62,953 bases of DNA from JAVKFF01 sp040226215 (GTDB lineage Bacteria; Pseudomonadota; Alphaproteobacteria; DSM-16000; Inquilinaceae): positions 1-62,953 of the forward strand of contig JAVKFF010000167.1 of the NCBI GenBank assembly GCA_040226215.1, written 5' to 3'. Below the pieces are notes generated by a model, which saw nothing but the letters and a program-made list of their open reading frames with translations, did not search any database and was not told the DNA's origin. Below are positions 49,687 to 58,356 of this stretch, in pieces. Each line of letters opens with the position of its first letter. Positions within the stretch are counted from its first letter, which is position 1. The position numbers and the translations under genes are program-made.

Positions 49687-50622
49687 CTAGCCCGCCGCGC
49701 CCGGCAAGACCGGCCGGTCGACCATGATCAGCGCGAACAGCGCGAAGAGGTAGAAGATGGAGAAGCCGAACATCTGCCGGGCGGCCCGCCAGCGGGTCGC
49801 CTCGCCGTCCTCGCGCAGCACCCGGACGGCGCAGAGCACGAACAGCGCGCCCAGCACCACCGCGCCGGCGAAGTAGACCCAACCGGCCGCGCCCAGCACG
49901 GTCGGCAGCAGGGCGAGCGGAAACAGGATGACGGCATAGGCCAGCATCTGCCGCTTGGTGGACGCGTGGCCGGCGACCACCGGCATCATCGGCACGCCCG
50001 CCTTCTCGTACTCGCCGGTCTTGTAAAGGGCGAGCGCCCAGAAATGCGGCGGCGTCCAGAAGAAGATCAGCGCGAACAGCACGATGGAGGCAAGGCTGAC
50101 ATCGCCTGTCACCGCCGCCCAGCCGATCATCGGCGGGAAGGCGCCGGCGGCGCCGCCGATGACGATGTTCTGCGGCGTGCGGCGCTTCAGCCAGATGGTG
50201 TAGACGAAGATGTAGAAGGCCGAGGCCAGGGCCAGCAGCGCGGCGGCCACCCAGTTGACCGCCAGTCCCATGATGGCGACCGCGCCGGCGGTCAGGATGA
50301 CGCCGAATTCCAGCGCGCTTTCAGGGCTTACCCGTCCGGTGACGATGGGCCGACCGGCGGTGCGCGCCATGACCGCGTCGATGTCGCGGTCGTACCACAT
50401 GTTCACCGCGCCCGCGGCGCCGGCGCCGATGGCGATGCACAATATGGCGACCGCCGCCAGGATGGGGTGCAGTTCGCCGGGTGCGGCCATCAGGCCGGCG
50501 ATCGCGGTGAACACCACCAGCGTCATGACCCGTGGCTTCAGCAGCTCCACAAAGTCGCGCCAGGTGGCCGCCTCGGCGGTCGCCTTGCCGACTGAGCTGT
50601 CCGTTGCCGTCCAGTCACTCAT
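49687..50622 (-). CDS. ctaB: Protoheme IX farnesyltransferase (heme O synthase)
   Basis: This 311-residue membrane prenyltransferase adds a farnesyl chain to heme b, the first step to heme a. The aspartate-rich motif is in AVNMWYDRDIDAVMARTAGRP, and the second region is FFWTPPHFWALALYKTGEYEKAGVPMMP, whose key residues are the Asp/His-rich HFWALAL and YEKAGVPM parts. About eight to nine membrane helices are present. It lies between coxA and the CoxF-like gene. Heme A synthase (ctaA) is not in the window. Confidence 0.96.
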   Translation of the reverse strand: MSDWTATDSSVGKATAEAATWRDFVELLKPRVMTLVVFTAIAGLMAAPGELHPILAAVAILCIAIGAGAAGAVNMWYDRDIDAVMARTAGRPIVTGRVSPESALEFGVILTAGAVAIMGLAVNWVAAALLALASAFYIFVYTIWLKRRTPQNIVIGGAAGAFPPMIGWAAVTGDVSLASIVLFALIFFWTPPHFWALALYKTGEYEKAGVPMMPVVAGHASTKRQMLAYAVILFPLALLPTVLGAAGWVYFAGAVVLGALFVLCAVRVLREDGEATRWRAARQMFGFSIFYLFALFALIMVDRPVLPGAAG

Positions 50623-50808
50623 CGATCAATCCGCTCGTTCCCGGTGCTAGGTGGCCGCCGCCTGCCGCCATCCCCGCGTCCTCTTGATGCAATGCCGGCC
50701 GGTGCCTCACCCTGGGGCAACCGCACCGCCGGCACTTCCGTTCCCTCGCCATGCGGATCGCTCTGCCGTCCCGCCCGGCGTCACCGCGCCGCCCCCTGGG
50801 GTCCGCCG

Positions 50809-52401
50809 TCAGCGAATCCGCGGCAGCGTCTCGAACTGGTGGAAGGGCGGCGGCGAGGTCACCGTCCATTCCAGCGTCGTCGCCCCCTCGCCCCAGTAGT
50901 TCGACGAGACGCGCTTGCCGGCCAGGATGGTGTAGAGCGCGATGAAGACGAACAGGATGGTCGAGGCGAAGGCGATATAGGTGCCGATCGAGGACACCAT
51001 GTGCCAGCCGTGGAAGGCGTCCGGATAGTCCGGATAGCGCCGCGGCATGCCGGCCAGGCCCAGGAAGTGCATGGGGAAGAAGATCAGGTTGACGCTGATG
51101 AAGGTCGTCCAGAAATGGATCTTGCCCCACAGCTCCGGATACTGGCGTCCCGACATCTTGCCGATCCAGTAGTAGAACCCGGCGAAGATGGCGAACACCG
51201 CGCCCAGCGACAGCACGTAGTGGAAGTGACCGACCACGTAGTAGGTGTCGTGCATGGCGATATCGATGCCGGCATTGGCCAGCACCACGCCGGTCACGCC
51301 GCCGACCGTGAACAGGAAGATGAAGCCGATCGCCCACAGCATCGGCGTCTTGAATTCGATCGAGCCGCCCCACATGGTGGCGATCCAGCTGAAGATCTTG
51401 ATGCCCGTCGGCACGGCGATGATCATCGTCGCGGCCGTGAAGTAGGCCTTGGTGTCGACGTCGAGGCCGACCGTGAACATGTGGTGCGCCCAGACGATGA
51501 AGCCCACCACGCCGATCGCCACCATGGCGTAGGCCATGCCGAGATAGCCGAAGACCGGCTTGCGGCTGAAGGTCGCCACCACGTGGCTGATCATGCCGAA
51601 GCCCGGCAGGATCATGATGTAGACCTCCGGGTGGCCGAAGAACCAGAACAGGTGCTGGAACAGCAGCGGGTCGCCGCCGCCGGCCGGGTCGAAGAAGGTG
51701 GTGCCGAAATTGCGGTCGGTCAGCAGCATGGTGATGGCGCCGCCCAGCACCGGCACGGCCAGCAGCAGCAGGAAGGCCGTCACCAGCATCGACCAGACGA
51801 ATAGCGGCATCTTGTGCAGCGTCATGCCCGGCGCGCGCATGTTGAAGATGGTGGTGATGAAGTTCGCGGCGCCGAGGATCGAGGACGCGCCCGCCAGGTG
51901 CAGCGAGAAGATCGCCATGTCCACCGAGGGGCCGGTATGGGTGAACTCCGAGCCGGAGAGCGGCGGGTAGATGGTCCAGCCGGTGCCCGCCCCGGTGCCC
52001 ACGAAGGCGGAGCCGAGCAGCAGCATGAAGGAGGGCACCAGCAACCAGAAGGAGATGTTGTTGAGGCGCGGGAAGGCCATGTCCGGCGCGCCGATCATCA
52101 ACGGCACGAACCAGTTGCCGAAGCCGCCGATCATCGCCGGCATGACCACGAAGAAGACCATGATCAGGCCGTGGGCGGTGATGAACACGTTCCACTGCTG
52201 GCCGTCGCTGACCAGTTGCAGGCCAGGATCCTGCAGCTCGATACGCATCAGCAGCGAGAACAGGCCGCCGATCAGGCCCGCGATCACGGCGAACACGAGG
52301 TAGAGGGTGCCGATGTCCTTGTGGTTGGTCGAAAACAGCCAGCGCCGGAAAAAGCCCGGCTTGTGATCGTGGTGGTCGGCGTGTGCTCCGGCGTGAGCCA
52401 T
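50809..52401 (-). CDS. coxA: Cytochrome c oxidase subunit I, aa3 type
   Basis: This 530-residue catalytic subunit binds heme a, heme a3 and CuB. It begins MAHAGAHADHHDHKPGFFRR. ITAHGLIMVFFVVMPAMIGG contains a heme-a histidine, and WFFGHPEVYIMILPGFG has the CuB His cross-linked to Tyr. VGLDVDTKAYFTAATMIIAV and HDTYYVVGHFHYVLSLGAVF complete the site and the K-channel. NxxxxxDxxxN-type D-channel residues appear in FGNWFVPLMIGAPDMAFPR. Twelve helices are expected. The histidine-rich N-terminus is typical of alphaproteobacteria. Confidence 0.98.
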   Translation of the reverse strand: MAHAGAHADHHDHKPGFFRRWLFSTNHKDIGTLYLVFAVIAGLIGGLFSLLMRIELQDPGLQLVSDGQQWNVFITAHGLIMVFFVVMPAMIGGFGNWFVPLMIGAPDMAFPRLNNISFWLLVPSFMLLLGSAFVGTGAGTGWTIYPPLSGSEFTHTGPSVDMAIFSLHLAGASSILGAANFITTIFNMRAPGMTLHKMPLFVWSMLVTAFLLLLAVPVLGGAITMLLTDRNFGTTFFDPAGGGDPLLFQHLFWFFGHPEVYIMILPGFGMISHVVATFSRKPVFGYLGMAYAMVAIGVVGFIVWAHHMFTVGLDVDTKAYFTAATMIIAVPTGIKIFSWIATMWGGSIEFKTPMLWAIGFIFLFTVGGVTGVVLANAGIDIAMHDTYYVVGHFHYVLSLGAVFAIFAGFYYWIGKMSGRQYPELWGKIHFWTTFISVNLIFFPMHFLGLAGMPRRYPDYPDAFHGWHMVSSIGTYIAFASTILFVFIALYTILAGKRVSSNYWGEGATTLEWTVTSPPPFHQFETLPRIR

Positions 52402-52461
52402 GACGGTGGTCCCTACTTCCTGACGTCTAGCGACGGCGATCCCTTGGCGGTCGCGTCGTGT

Positions 52462-53406
52462 TCACTCCGCGGCGGCGACCTGCTGCTCGCGGCTCGCCAT
52501 CGCCTCCTCCCAGGTCATGGTGAGGAGCTGCGGCGGGTTCTCCGGGTCGATCTCGGCATCGCCGATCTGCTCCAACACCCAGGCGTCGAACGCCTCGCGG
52601 CTGACCGCGTGGATCTCGATCGGCATGTAGGCATGACCGGTGCCGCAGATCTCCGAGCACTGGCCGTAATAGACACCTTCGCGCTCGATATGCGCCCAGG
52701 TCTCGTTGTGGCGGCCCGAGACGGCATCGGTCTTGATCAGGAAGGACGGCACCGCCCAGCTGTGCAGCACGTCCTCCGCGGTGACCAGGATCTGGATGTC
52801 GGTGTCGACCGGCAGCACGACCGGATTGTCGACCGACAGGTTGCGGATCTGGCCGGCGGACGGGTCGATGTCCTCGTCCGGGATCATGTAGCTGGAATAC
52901 TCCGGGATCTGCTGGTCCGGGAACTCGTAGCCCCAGTACCACTGGTAGCCGTGGACGATCAGCGTCATCTCCGGCTCCTCGGCCCGCTCCACGTAGTAGA
53001 GCAGGCGGAAGGACGGAATGGCGATGACCACCAGGATCAGCACCGGCACCACGGTCCACAGCACCTCGATCAGCGTGTTGTGGGTGGTCTTGGACGGAGT
53101 CGGGTTGCGCTTGGCGTTGAAGCGGATCATCACGTAGACCAGCAGCGCCAGCACGAACAGCGTGATGGCGGTGATGATGACCAGCAACAGGTCATGGAAG
53201 TAGTATGCCTCGCGCGCCGAGGTTGTGGCTGCGGGCTGGAAGCCGAGCTGCCAGTTGTGCGGCTGGCCGATCACTTCCAACTGGCCGCCGTCCTGCGCCC
53301 GGGCCGGCGGCGCGAACAGCGTCATCGCCAATCCGGCCCAAACCAGTCCAGTCCAGACCGGTCCGGTCCAGAAAGCCTTCATCTTGTCCATGATCCCGCT
53401 CAGCAT
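52462..53406 (-). CDS. coxB: Cytochrome c oxidase subunit II
   Basis: This 314-residue subunit carries the binuclear CuA site that accepts electrons from cytochrome c. A signal peptide ends near FAPPARAQ. Two membrane helices follow (LLLVIITAITLFVLALLVYV, LIEVLWTVVPVLILVVIAIP). The cupredoxin domain has HGYQWYWGYEFPD, SWAVPSFLIK, and the CuA ligands in CSEICGTGHAYMP. Start candidates are ATG 53406 (AGGTGAGAG upstream) and ATG 53391; the second gives a shorter n-region. It is the first gene of the oxidase cluster. Confidence 0.97.
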   Translation of the reverse strand: MLSGIMDKMKAFWTGPVWTGLVWAGLAMTLFAPPARAQDGGQLEVIGQPHNWQLGFQPAATTSAREAYYFHDLLLVIITAITLFVLALLVYVMIRFNAKRNPTPSKTTHNTLIEVLWTVVPVLILVVIAIPSFRLLYYVERAEEPEMTLIVHGYQWYWGYEFPDQQIPEYSSYMIPDEDIDPSAGQIRNLSVDNPVVLPVDTDIQILVTAEDVLHSWAVPSFLIKTDAVSGRHNETWAHIEREGVYYGQCSEICGTGHAYMPIEIHAVSREAFDAWVLEQIGDAEIDPENPPQLLTMTWEEAMASREQQVAAAE

Positions 53407-53819
53407 GCCTGATCGATCTCTCACCTGTGCCCCTGCGTCGGGCGGTATTTCGGGACGCCATGCCCGATCACCGCGCGACATCGGGATCCGATCGCGAACG
53501 CCACCTCTGGCGCGGGCTTATAGCGGTCCTCGCAGGTACTGAAAAGCCCGCAATTCGCCACAATGTGACGCAACCCGGTGCGTCGGCACGGCCGGTCCGG
53601 CCCATGGCGTTCTCCCTGAGCGATAGTAGGGCGTCAGCCCCCGCAAAGGCTAGATGCGCGAAATGTCGCTGCCCGGCGCAACCGTCCTGCCTGCGGCGCC
53701 GATATGCCCTGCCGGACGCGTGTGCCGACTTGTCTCGCGGGCCCGCGCCCCTCACCTTAGGAGACGACTCCTCCCGGCCCGCCGGCGCCGGATCCCGCCG
53801 AAACACCAGGACCGTGCCC
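53407..53819. other. Divergent intergenic region between coxB and tldD
   Basis: The 413 bases contain the leftward promoter candidate noted above. No convincing gene or RNA is seen. Confidence 0.4.
53517..53545 (-). promoter_or_regulatory. Candidate promoter of the cytochrome oxidase cluster
   Basis: On the minus strand TTTTCA (53545-53540) and TATAAG (53522-53517) are 17 bases apart. It is about 110 bases before coxB. The -10 is good and the -35 moderate. Confidence 0.4.
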
Positions 53820-55229
53820 ATGAACCTGTTCGACCGCACCGATCTCGACCCCGCGCGGGTCGCCGCCATCACGGGCGAGGCCCTGCTCGATGCCGATGAC
53901 GGCGAGTTGTTCGTCGAGCTCAGCCAATCCGAATCGCTGGTCTGGGACGACGGCCGGCTGCGCTCGGCCAGTTTCGACACCGCGCATGGCTTCGGTCTGC
54001 GCGCGGTGGCCGGCGAGGCGACCGGGTTCGCGCACTCCACCGACGTCTCGGAGGCCTCGCTCAAGCGCGCCGCGGCGACGGTCTCGGCGGTGGCGCGTGG
54101 ACATGCCGGCACGCTCGACCTGACGCCCACCGGCAGCAACCGGCGGCTCTATGTCGCCGACAACCCGCTCGGCGGCGTGCCGTTCGAGGCCAAGGTCGCG
54201 GTCCTGAAGGAGATCGACGCCTATGCCAGGGCCCGGGACCCCCGCGTCCATCAGGTCACGGCGTCCATCGCCGGCTCCTGGCAGCAGGTGGCGATCATCC
54301 GTCCCGACGGCCGGATGGTGGAGGATGTGCGCCCGCTGGTGCGCGTCAACGTCGCCGTTGTCTGCCGCGAGGGCGACCGTATGGAATCGGGCAGCTACGG
54401 TTCGGGCGGCCGCACGCGCTACGACGCCTATATCGACGCCGCGCACTGGCGCAATGCGGTCGACGAGGCGGTGCGCGAGGCGACGGTGAAGCTGGAGTCG
54501 GTGGCGGCCCCGGCTGGCGAGATGACGGTCGTGCTGGGTCCCGGCTGGCCCGGCGTGCTGCTGCACGAGGCGGTCGGCCACGGCCTGGAGGGCGACTTCA
54601 ACCGCAAGAAGACCTCCGCCTTCGCCGGGCTGATGGGCAGCCAGGTCGCGGCCAGGGGCGTGACCGTGGTCGACGAGGGCGACATGCCCGACCGGCGCGG
54701 CAGCCTGACCGTCGACGACGAGGGCACGCCGACCGGGCGTACCGTGCTGATCGAGGACGGCAAGCTTGTCGGCTACATGCAGGACCGCATGAACGCGCGG
54801 CTGATGGGCATGAAGCCGACCGGCAACGGCAGGCGGGAGAGCTTCGCCCACGCCCCCATGCCGCGCATGACCAACACCTACATGATGGGCGGCGACCGGA
54901 CGAGGGAGGAGATCCTCGCCAGCGTCAAGAAGGGCCTCTACGCGGTCAATTTCGGCGGTGGCCAGGTGGACATCACCAACGGCAAGTTCGTCTTCGCCGC
55001 CACCGAGGCCTATCTGATCGAGGACGGCCGGGTGACGGCGCCGGTCAAGGGCGCCACGATCATCGGCAACGGCCCCGACGCGCTGACCAAGGTCACCATG
55101 GTCGGCGACGACATGGCCCTCGACCCCGGCGTGGGCGTCTGCGGCAAGGACGGCCAGGGCGTCCCCGTCGGCGTCGGCCAGCCGACGCTCAGGATCGACG
55201 GCCTGACGGTCGGCGGGACGGCGGTCTGA
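53820..55229 (+). CDS. tldD: Metalloprotease TldD
   Basis: This 469-residue protein is the catalytic half of the TldD/TldE (PmbA) zinc protease, which degrades unfolded peptides and matures some modified peptides such as microcin B17. The zinc motif is HEAVGHGLEGDF. ESFAHAPMPRMTNTYMMGGD, VNFGGGQVDITNGKFVF and IIGNGPDALTKVTMVGDDM are conserved. The start is ATG 53820 with NLFDRTDLDP. TldE is not adjacent, as is often the case. Confidence 0.96.
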   Translation: MNLFDRTDLDPARVAAITGEALLDADDGELFVELSQSESLVWDDGRLRSASFDTAHGFGLRAVAGEATGFAHSTDVSEASLKRAAATVSAVARGHAGTLDLTPTGSNRRLYVADNPLGGVPFEAKVAVLKEIDAYARARDPRVHQVTASIAGSWQQVAIIRPDGRMVEDVRPLVRVNVAVVCREGDRMESGSYGSGGRTRYDAYIDAAHWRNAVDEAVREATVKLESVAAPAGEMTVVLGPGWPGVLLHEAVGHGLEGDFNRKKTSAFAGLMGSQVAARGVTVVDEGDMPDRRGSLTVDDEGTPTGRTVLIEDGKLVGYMQDRMNARLMGMKPTGNGRRESFAHAPMPRMTNTYMMGGDRTREEILASVKKGLYAVNFGGGQVDITNGKFVFAATEAYLIEDGRVTAPVKGATIIGNGPDALTKVTMVGDDMALDPGVGVCGKDGQGVPVGVGQPTLRIDGLTVGGTAV

Positions 55230-55242
55230 TCAGGGCGCGCCA

Positions 55243-56605
55243 TCAGCCGATCGTCGTCGTCTGCTCGATCTCGACCCCGCAGTCGTTCTGGCCCGGGCCG
55301 GGCTTCAGGTTTGTGTAGGTGACGAAGGAGGTGCTGTCGCCAATCACCTCCTCCGCGAGCGGGAAGCCCGCCAGTCCGGCCACGCAGTCCGCGAAGGGAG
55401 ACAATCCGTCGCCGCCGAGCGAGCAGGCGTTGTCGAGCGCTTCCGGCGTGACGATCGCGCCGAGCGGCGTGCCGGCGGACTGCGGATAGCCGACGCCGCC
55501 GGCGAAGTAGGCCGCATTGATGTCCAGCTGGAAATCCATCCCGAAGGGAGCGTCACCCGGGCCGCAGCCGAAATCAGTGCCGACCGCGCCCGGTGCCGCT
55601 GAGGACGCCCACATTGGCGTTGGCTCGACCGGGATGAACGGACTGCCGGTCGCCAGGTTGCGTCGGACCTCGGCGACGCGCTCGTAGCGTGGGACGTCGC
55701 CGCCATCGTCACGGCCATCGTCGAAGGTGATGGTGAGGCCGACCTCGCCCCTGAGTTCGGCGTCGTCGTGGAAGTTGTCGTAGGTCAGGCCGACACCGGC
55801 GAAGAGGTGCGAGCCAACGGGCAGAACGTCCTCCAGGTCGTAGTACCGGTAGGCGACGTCAAGCGCGCCGCCGTAATACGCCTCCGCGGTGTCGGTGTCG
55901 GTGTAGTAGAAGCCGGTCAGCGTGGTTTCCAGTCGCTGGAAGTCCCAGTCGGTGCCCAGGCCGGTGTAGAGATCGCCGCCGAGCTGTGGTGCGCGGGCGG
56001 GCAGCGTCTCCGTGTAGTCCTCGAAGGGCAGGTAGAGATTGCCGCCGAGATGCCAGCTGTCGCTCTCGCCCTCCGCCTCGTCCGGCCACACCGTCTCGGT
56101 CTCGAAGCCAAGCGAGAGCTGGCTCATGGACTGCTCGCCATACTCGCCGAGGTCCACGAAGACGTTGATGCCCGCCGCGGTCTGCTGCGTCATCGCTCGC
56201 CGGTAGATGGCGCCGAGCGTTGCGGCGTAGTGGTCGTTGCCGAAGGCGTCGTCGTCGAACGAGAAGTCGAGCTCTCCGTGCAGCATCAGGTACCAGTCGC
56301 GCTCCTGGAGGACGGGCAGGCGTCCGAACAGGCGTCCGGCCATCTCATGCTCGGTGCCGGTGATGCGGCCATTGACGTCCCCGGCGACGCCACGTCCGGC
56401 ATCGGGCATCAGGTGCTCCGGGCTGAGCAGGCGCAGGTCGAGGTCAAGCCTCGGGCGCCTCGCCGGCGAGGTCGAGATCGCCGTCCTGCGCCACCGCCGC
56501 CCCGGCGAGGCCGGCTGCGAGGAGCGCCGTGAGGGAAATGTCGCGCGCCCAACCATGCGCCATCTTCCCGACGCGTTGGGATCGTTCGCAGGGCTCGAAA
56601 TGCAT
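55243..56605 (-). pseudogene. Inverse-autotransporter-like beta-barrel protein, apparently frameshifted
   Basis: The main frame (55243 to about 56450) gives a barrel-like protein: LDLDLRLLSPEHLMPD, GRITGTEHEMAGRLFGRLPV, then ELDFSFDDDAFGNDHYAATL and FVDLGEYG, with many alternating aromatic strands. The signal peptide is in another frame. ATG 56605, with an excellent AGGGAGGATTG site, reads MHFEPCERSQRVGKMAHGW and ALLAAGLAGAAVAQDGD, then stops at 56446. A single extra base near the GGG at 56453-56455 explains the break; the paralog downstream on the minus strand's 5' side is intact. It may be a pseudogene, a phase-variable gene or a sequence error. Confidence 0.65.
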
Positions 56606-56716
56606 CAATCCTCCCTACGCACCACGGTGTGCTGCTCACTCCGAGTGCATTCGGGTCAAATCAGCGAAGGGGTCAAATCAGCCAGTAATTCATCCAGGTG
56701 CGGCCGGACCCGAATT

Positions 56717-58045
56717 CTAGCCACCACCCGAGAAATCAATCTCCGGAATACAAATCGGGGGAGGCATGGCATTTAGTGTATTGGAGAATGTGAAGGTGCC
56801 GCCGGTTACAAGCACTTGGTCGTTAAATGCCGAAAGCGTCGCGATACAGTCCGAGAAACCAAGACACTCTCGTGTTATTGCACTGAGCAACACAAGGTCA
56901 CCAAGCGTCTCACCCATGTTGATAATTTCGTTGCCAATATCGATCAGATCAGCATCGGTAAAGCCCATGCTCAGCCCAAGAAGTCCGCCACTGACAGGCC
57001 CGTAGTTCCCGGGGCCACAGCCGAGGTCCGCGCTGGACGAACCGGCCGCCGCCGTCGACCACATCGGCGTCGGCTCGACCGGAATGAACGGGCTCCCGGT
57101 CGCGATGTTGCGGCGGACCTCGGCGACGCGCTCGTAGCGCGGCACGTCTGACGGGCCGTCGCGGCCGTCGTCGAAGGTGATCGTCAGGCCCACTTCGCCG
57201 CGGAACTCGGCGTCCTCGTGGAAATTGTCGTAAGTGACGCCGACGCCGGCGAACAGGTGCGAGCCGACGGGCAGCACGTCCTCGAGGTCGTAGTAGCGGT
57301 AGCCGAGATCCAGCGCGCCACCGTAGTAGTCCTCCGCGGTGTCGGTATGGTTGTAGAAGAAGCCGGTGAGCGTCGCCTCCAGGCGCTGGAAGTCCCAGTC
57401 GTAGCCGGTACCGGTGTAGAGGTCGCCGCCGAGACGCGGTGCGCGCGCCGGCAGATCGGCCGTGTAGTCCTCGAACGGGAAATAGAAATTCCCGCCCATG
57501 AACCAGCTGTCGGTGTCCCCGGCAGCCTCGTCCGGCCAGACGGTCTCCACCTCGAAGCCGAGCGAGACCTGCCCCTGGCTCTCATCGCCATATTCGCCGA
57601 TATCGGTGAAGACGTTGAAGCCGACCGCCGTCCGCTCGGTCAGTGCCCGGCGGTAGATGCCGCCGATGGTCGCGGCGTAGTGGTCGTTGCCGAACTCGTC
57701 GCCGTCGAGCGAGAAGTCGAGCTCGCCGTGCAGCATCAGGTACCAGTCACGCTCGTCTATGACCGGCAGGCGGGCGAAGAGGCGGCCGGCGACCTCGTCC
57801 TCGGTGCCGGTGATGCGCCCGTTGACGTCGCCCGCCACCCGGTTGCCCTGGTCGGGCATCAGGTGCTCAGGGCTGAGCAGGCGCAGGTCGAGATCGGGCG
57901 CCGGCGCATCGCCGACGCTCGTCTCCGACTGCGCCAGCGCCGCCCCGGCCGCGCCGGCGATCAGCAGTGCGACCAGCGATAGACCGCGCCTGAGCCCTAC
58001 CGTTAAGGGCTTGCCGTTCAGGGAGCCGCCCGTTCCTTCGGCCAT
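56717..58045 (-). CDS. Inverse-autotransporter-like beta-barrel outer-membrane protein
   Basis: This 442-residue protein is a close paralog of its neighbour. A signal peptide (GLSLVALLIAGAAGAALAQS) is followed by DLDLRLLSPEHLMPDQGNRV and GRITGTEDEVAGRLFARLPV. A series of amphipathic strands comes next (YLMLHGELDFSLDGDEFGND, GFNVFTDIGEYGDESQGQVS, YYGGALDLGYRYYDLEDVLP, LFAGVGVTYDNFHEDAEFRG). These resemble the inverse-autotransporter (intimin/invasin) barrel, but no Ig-like passenger follows. The last 130 residues differ between the paralogs and contain scattered cysteines. ATG 58045 has GGAGG eight bases upstream. The barrel assignment is by pattern; no catalytic site is seen. Confidence 0.7.
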   Translation of the reverse strand: MAEGTGGSLNGKPLTVGLRRGLSLVALLIAGAAGAALAQSETSVGDAPAPDLDLRLLSPEHLMPDQGNRVAGDVNGRITGTEDEVAGRLFARLPVIDERDWYLMLHGELDFSLDGDEFGNDHYAATIGGIYRRALTERTAVGFNVFTDIGEYGDESQGQVSLGFEVETVWPDEAAGDTDSWFMGGNFYFPFEDYTADLPARAPRLGGDLYTGTGYDWDFQRLEATLTGFFYNHTDTAEDYYGGALDLGYRYYDLEDVLPVGSHLFAGVGVTYDNFHEDAEFRGEVGLTITFDDGRDGPSDVPRYERVAEVRRNIATGSPFIPVEPTPMWSTAAAGSSSADLGCGPGNYGPVSGGLLGLSMGFTDADLIDIGNEIINMGETLGDLVLLSAITRECLGFSDCIATLSAFNDQVLVTGGTFTFSNTLNAMPPPICIPEIDFSGGG

Positions 58046-58356
58046 ACCCGGTCCTCCATAGGACTGTACCACGAATCGATAACTTTCGTGTGCATACCTA
58101 TGGCGTTAATTGGGCTGACCACGCAAGTCGAAATGAATGAAATTCAATGACGTATGCGTGATTTCTCACATTTTTAATGAGAAAATGGTTGAACCGGGAC
58201 TCGCAAGCCGACAGCGATCGCCCCTGGAAATAGAGTCCTTTCAGGGTATTTCGCGCCAATCACGATACAGCACCACAGGGTGATCCCGCCGGAGCTTGCG
58301 GCCGAACCGCTAACCCTTGCGGTACCCTGGCGAGTCGAGAGGTCCGACTGCGTCGA
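58046..58356. promoter_or_regulatory. AT-rich upstream region with an inverted repeat
   Basis: Between gshA and the barrel gene, 58070-58200 is AT-rich. It holds the dyad TTTCTCA (58162-58168) / TGAGAAA (58178-58184), a candidate operator or leader hairpin for the leftward barrel gene. No gene is visible here. Confidence 0.4.
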
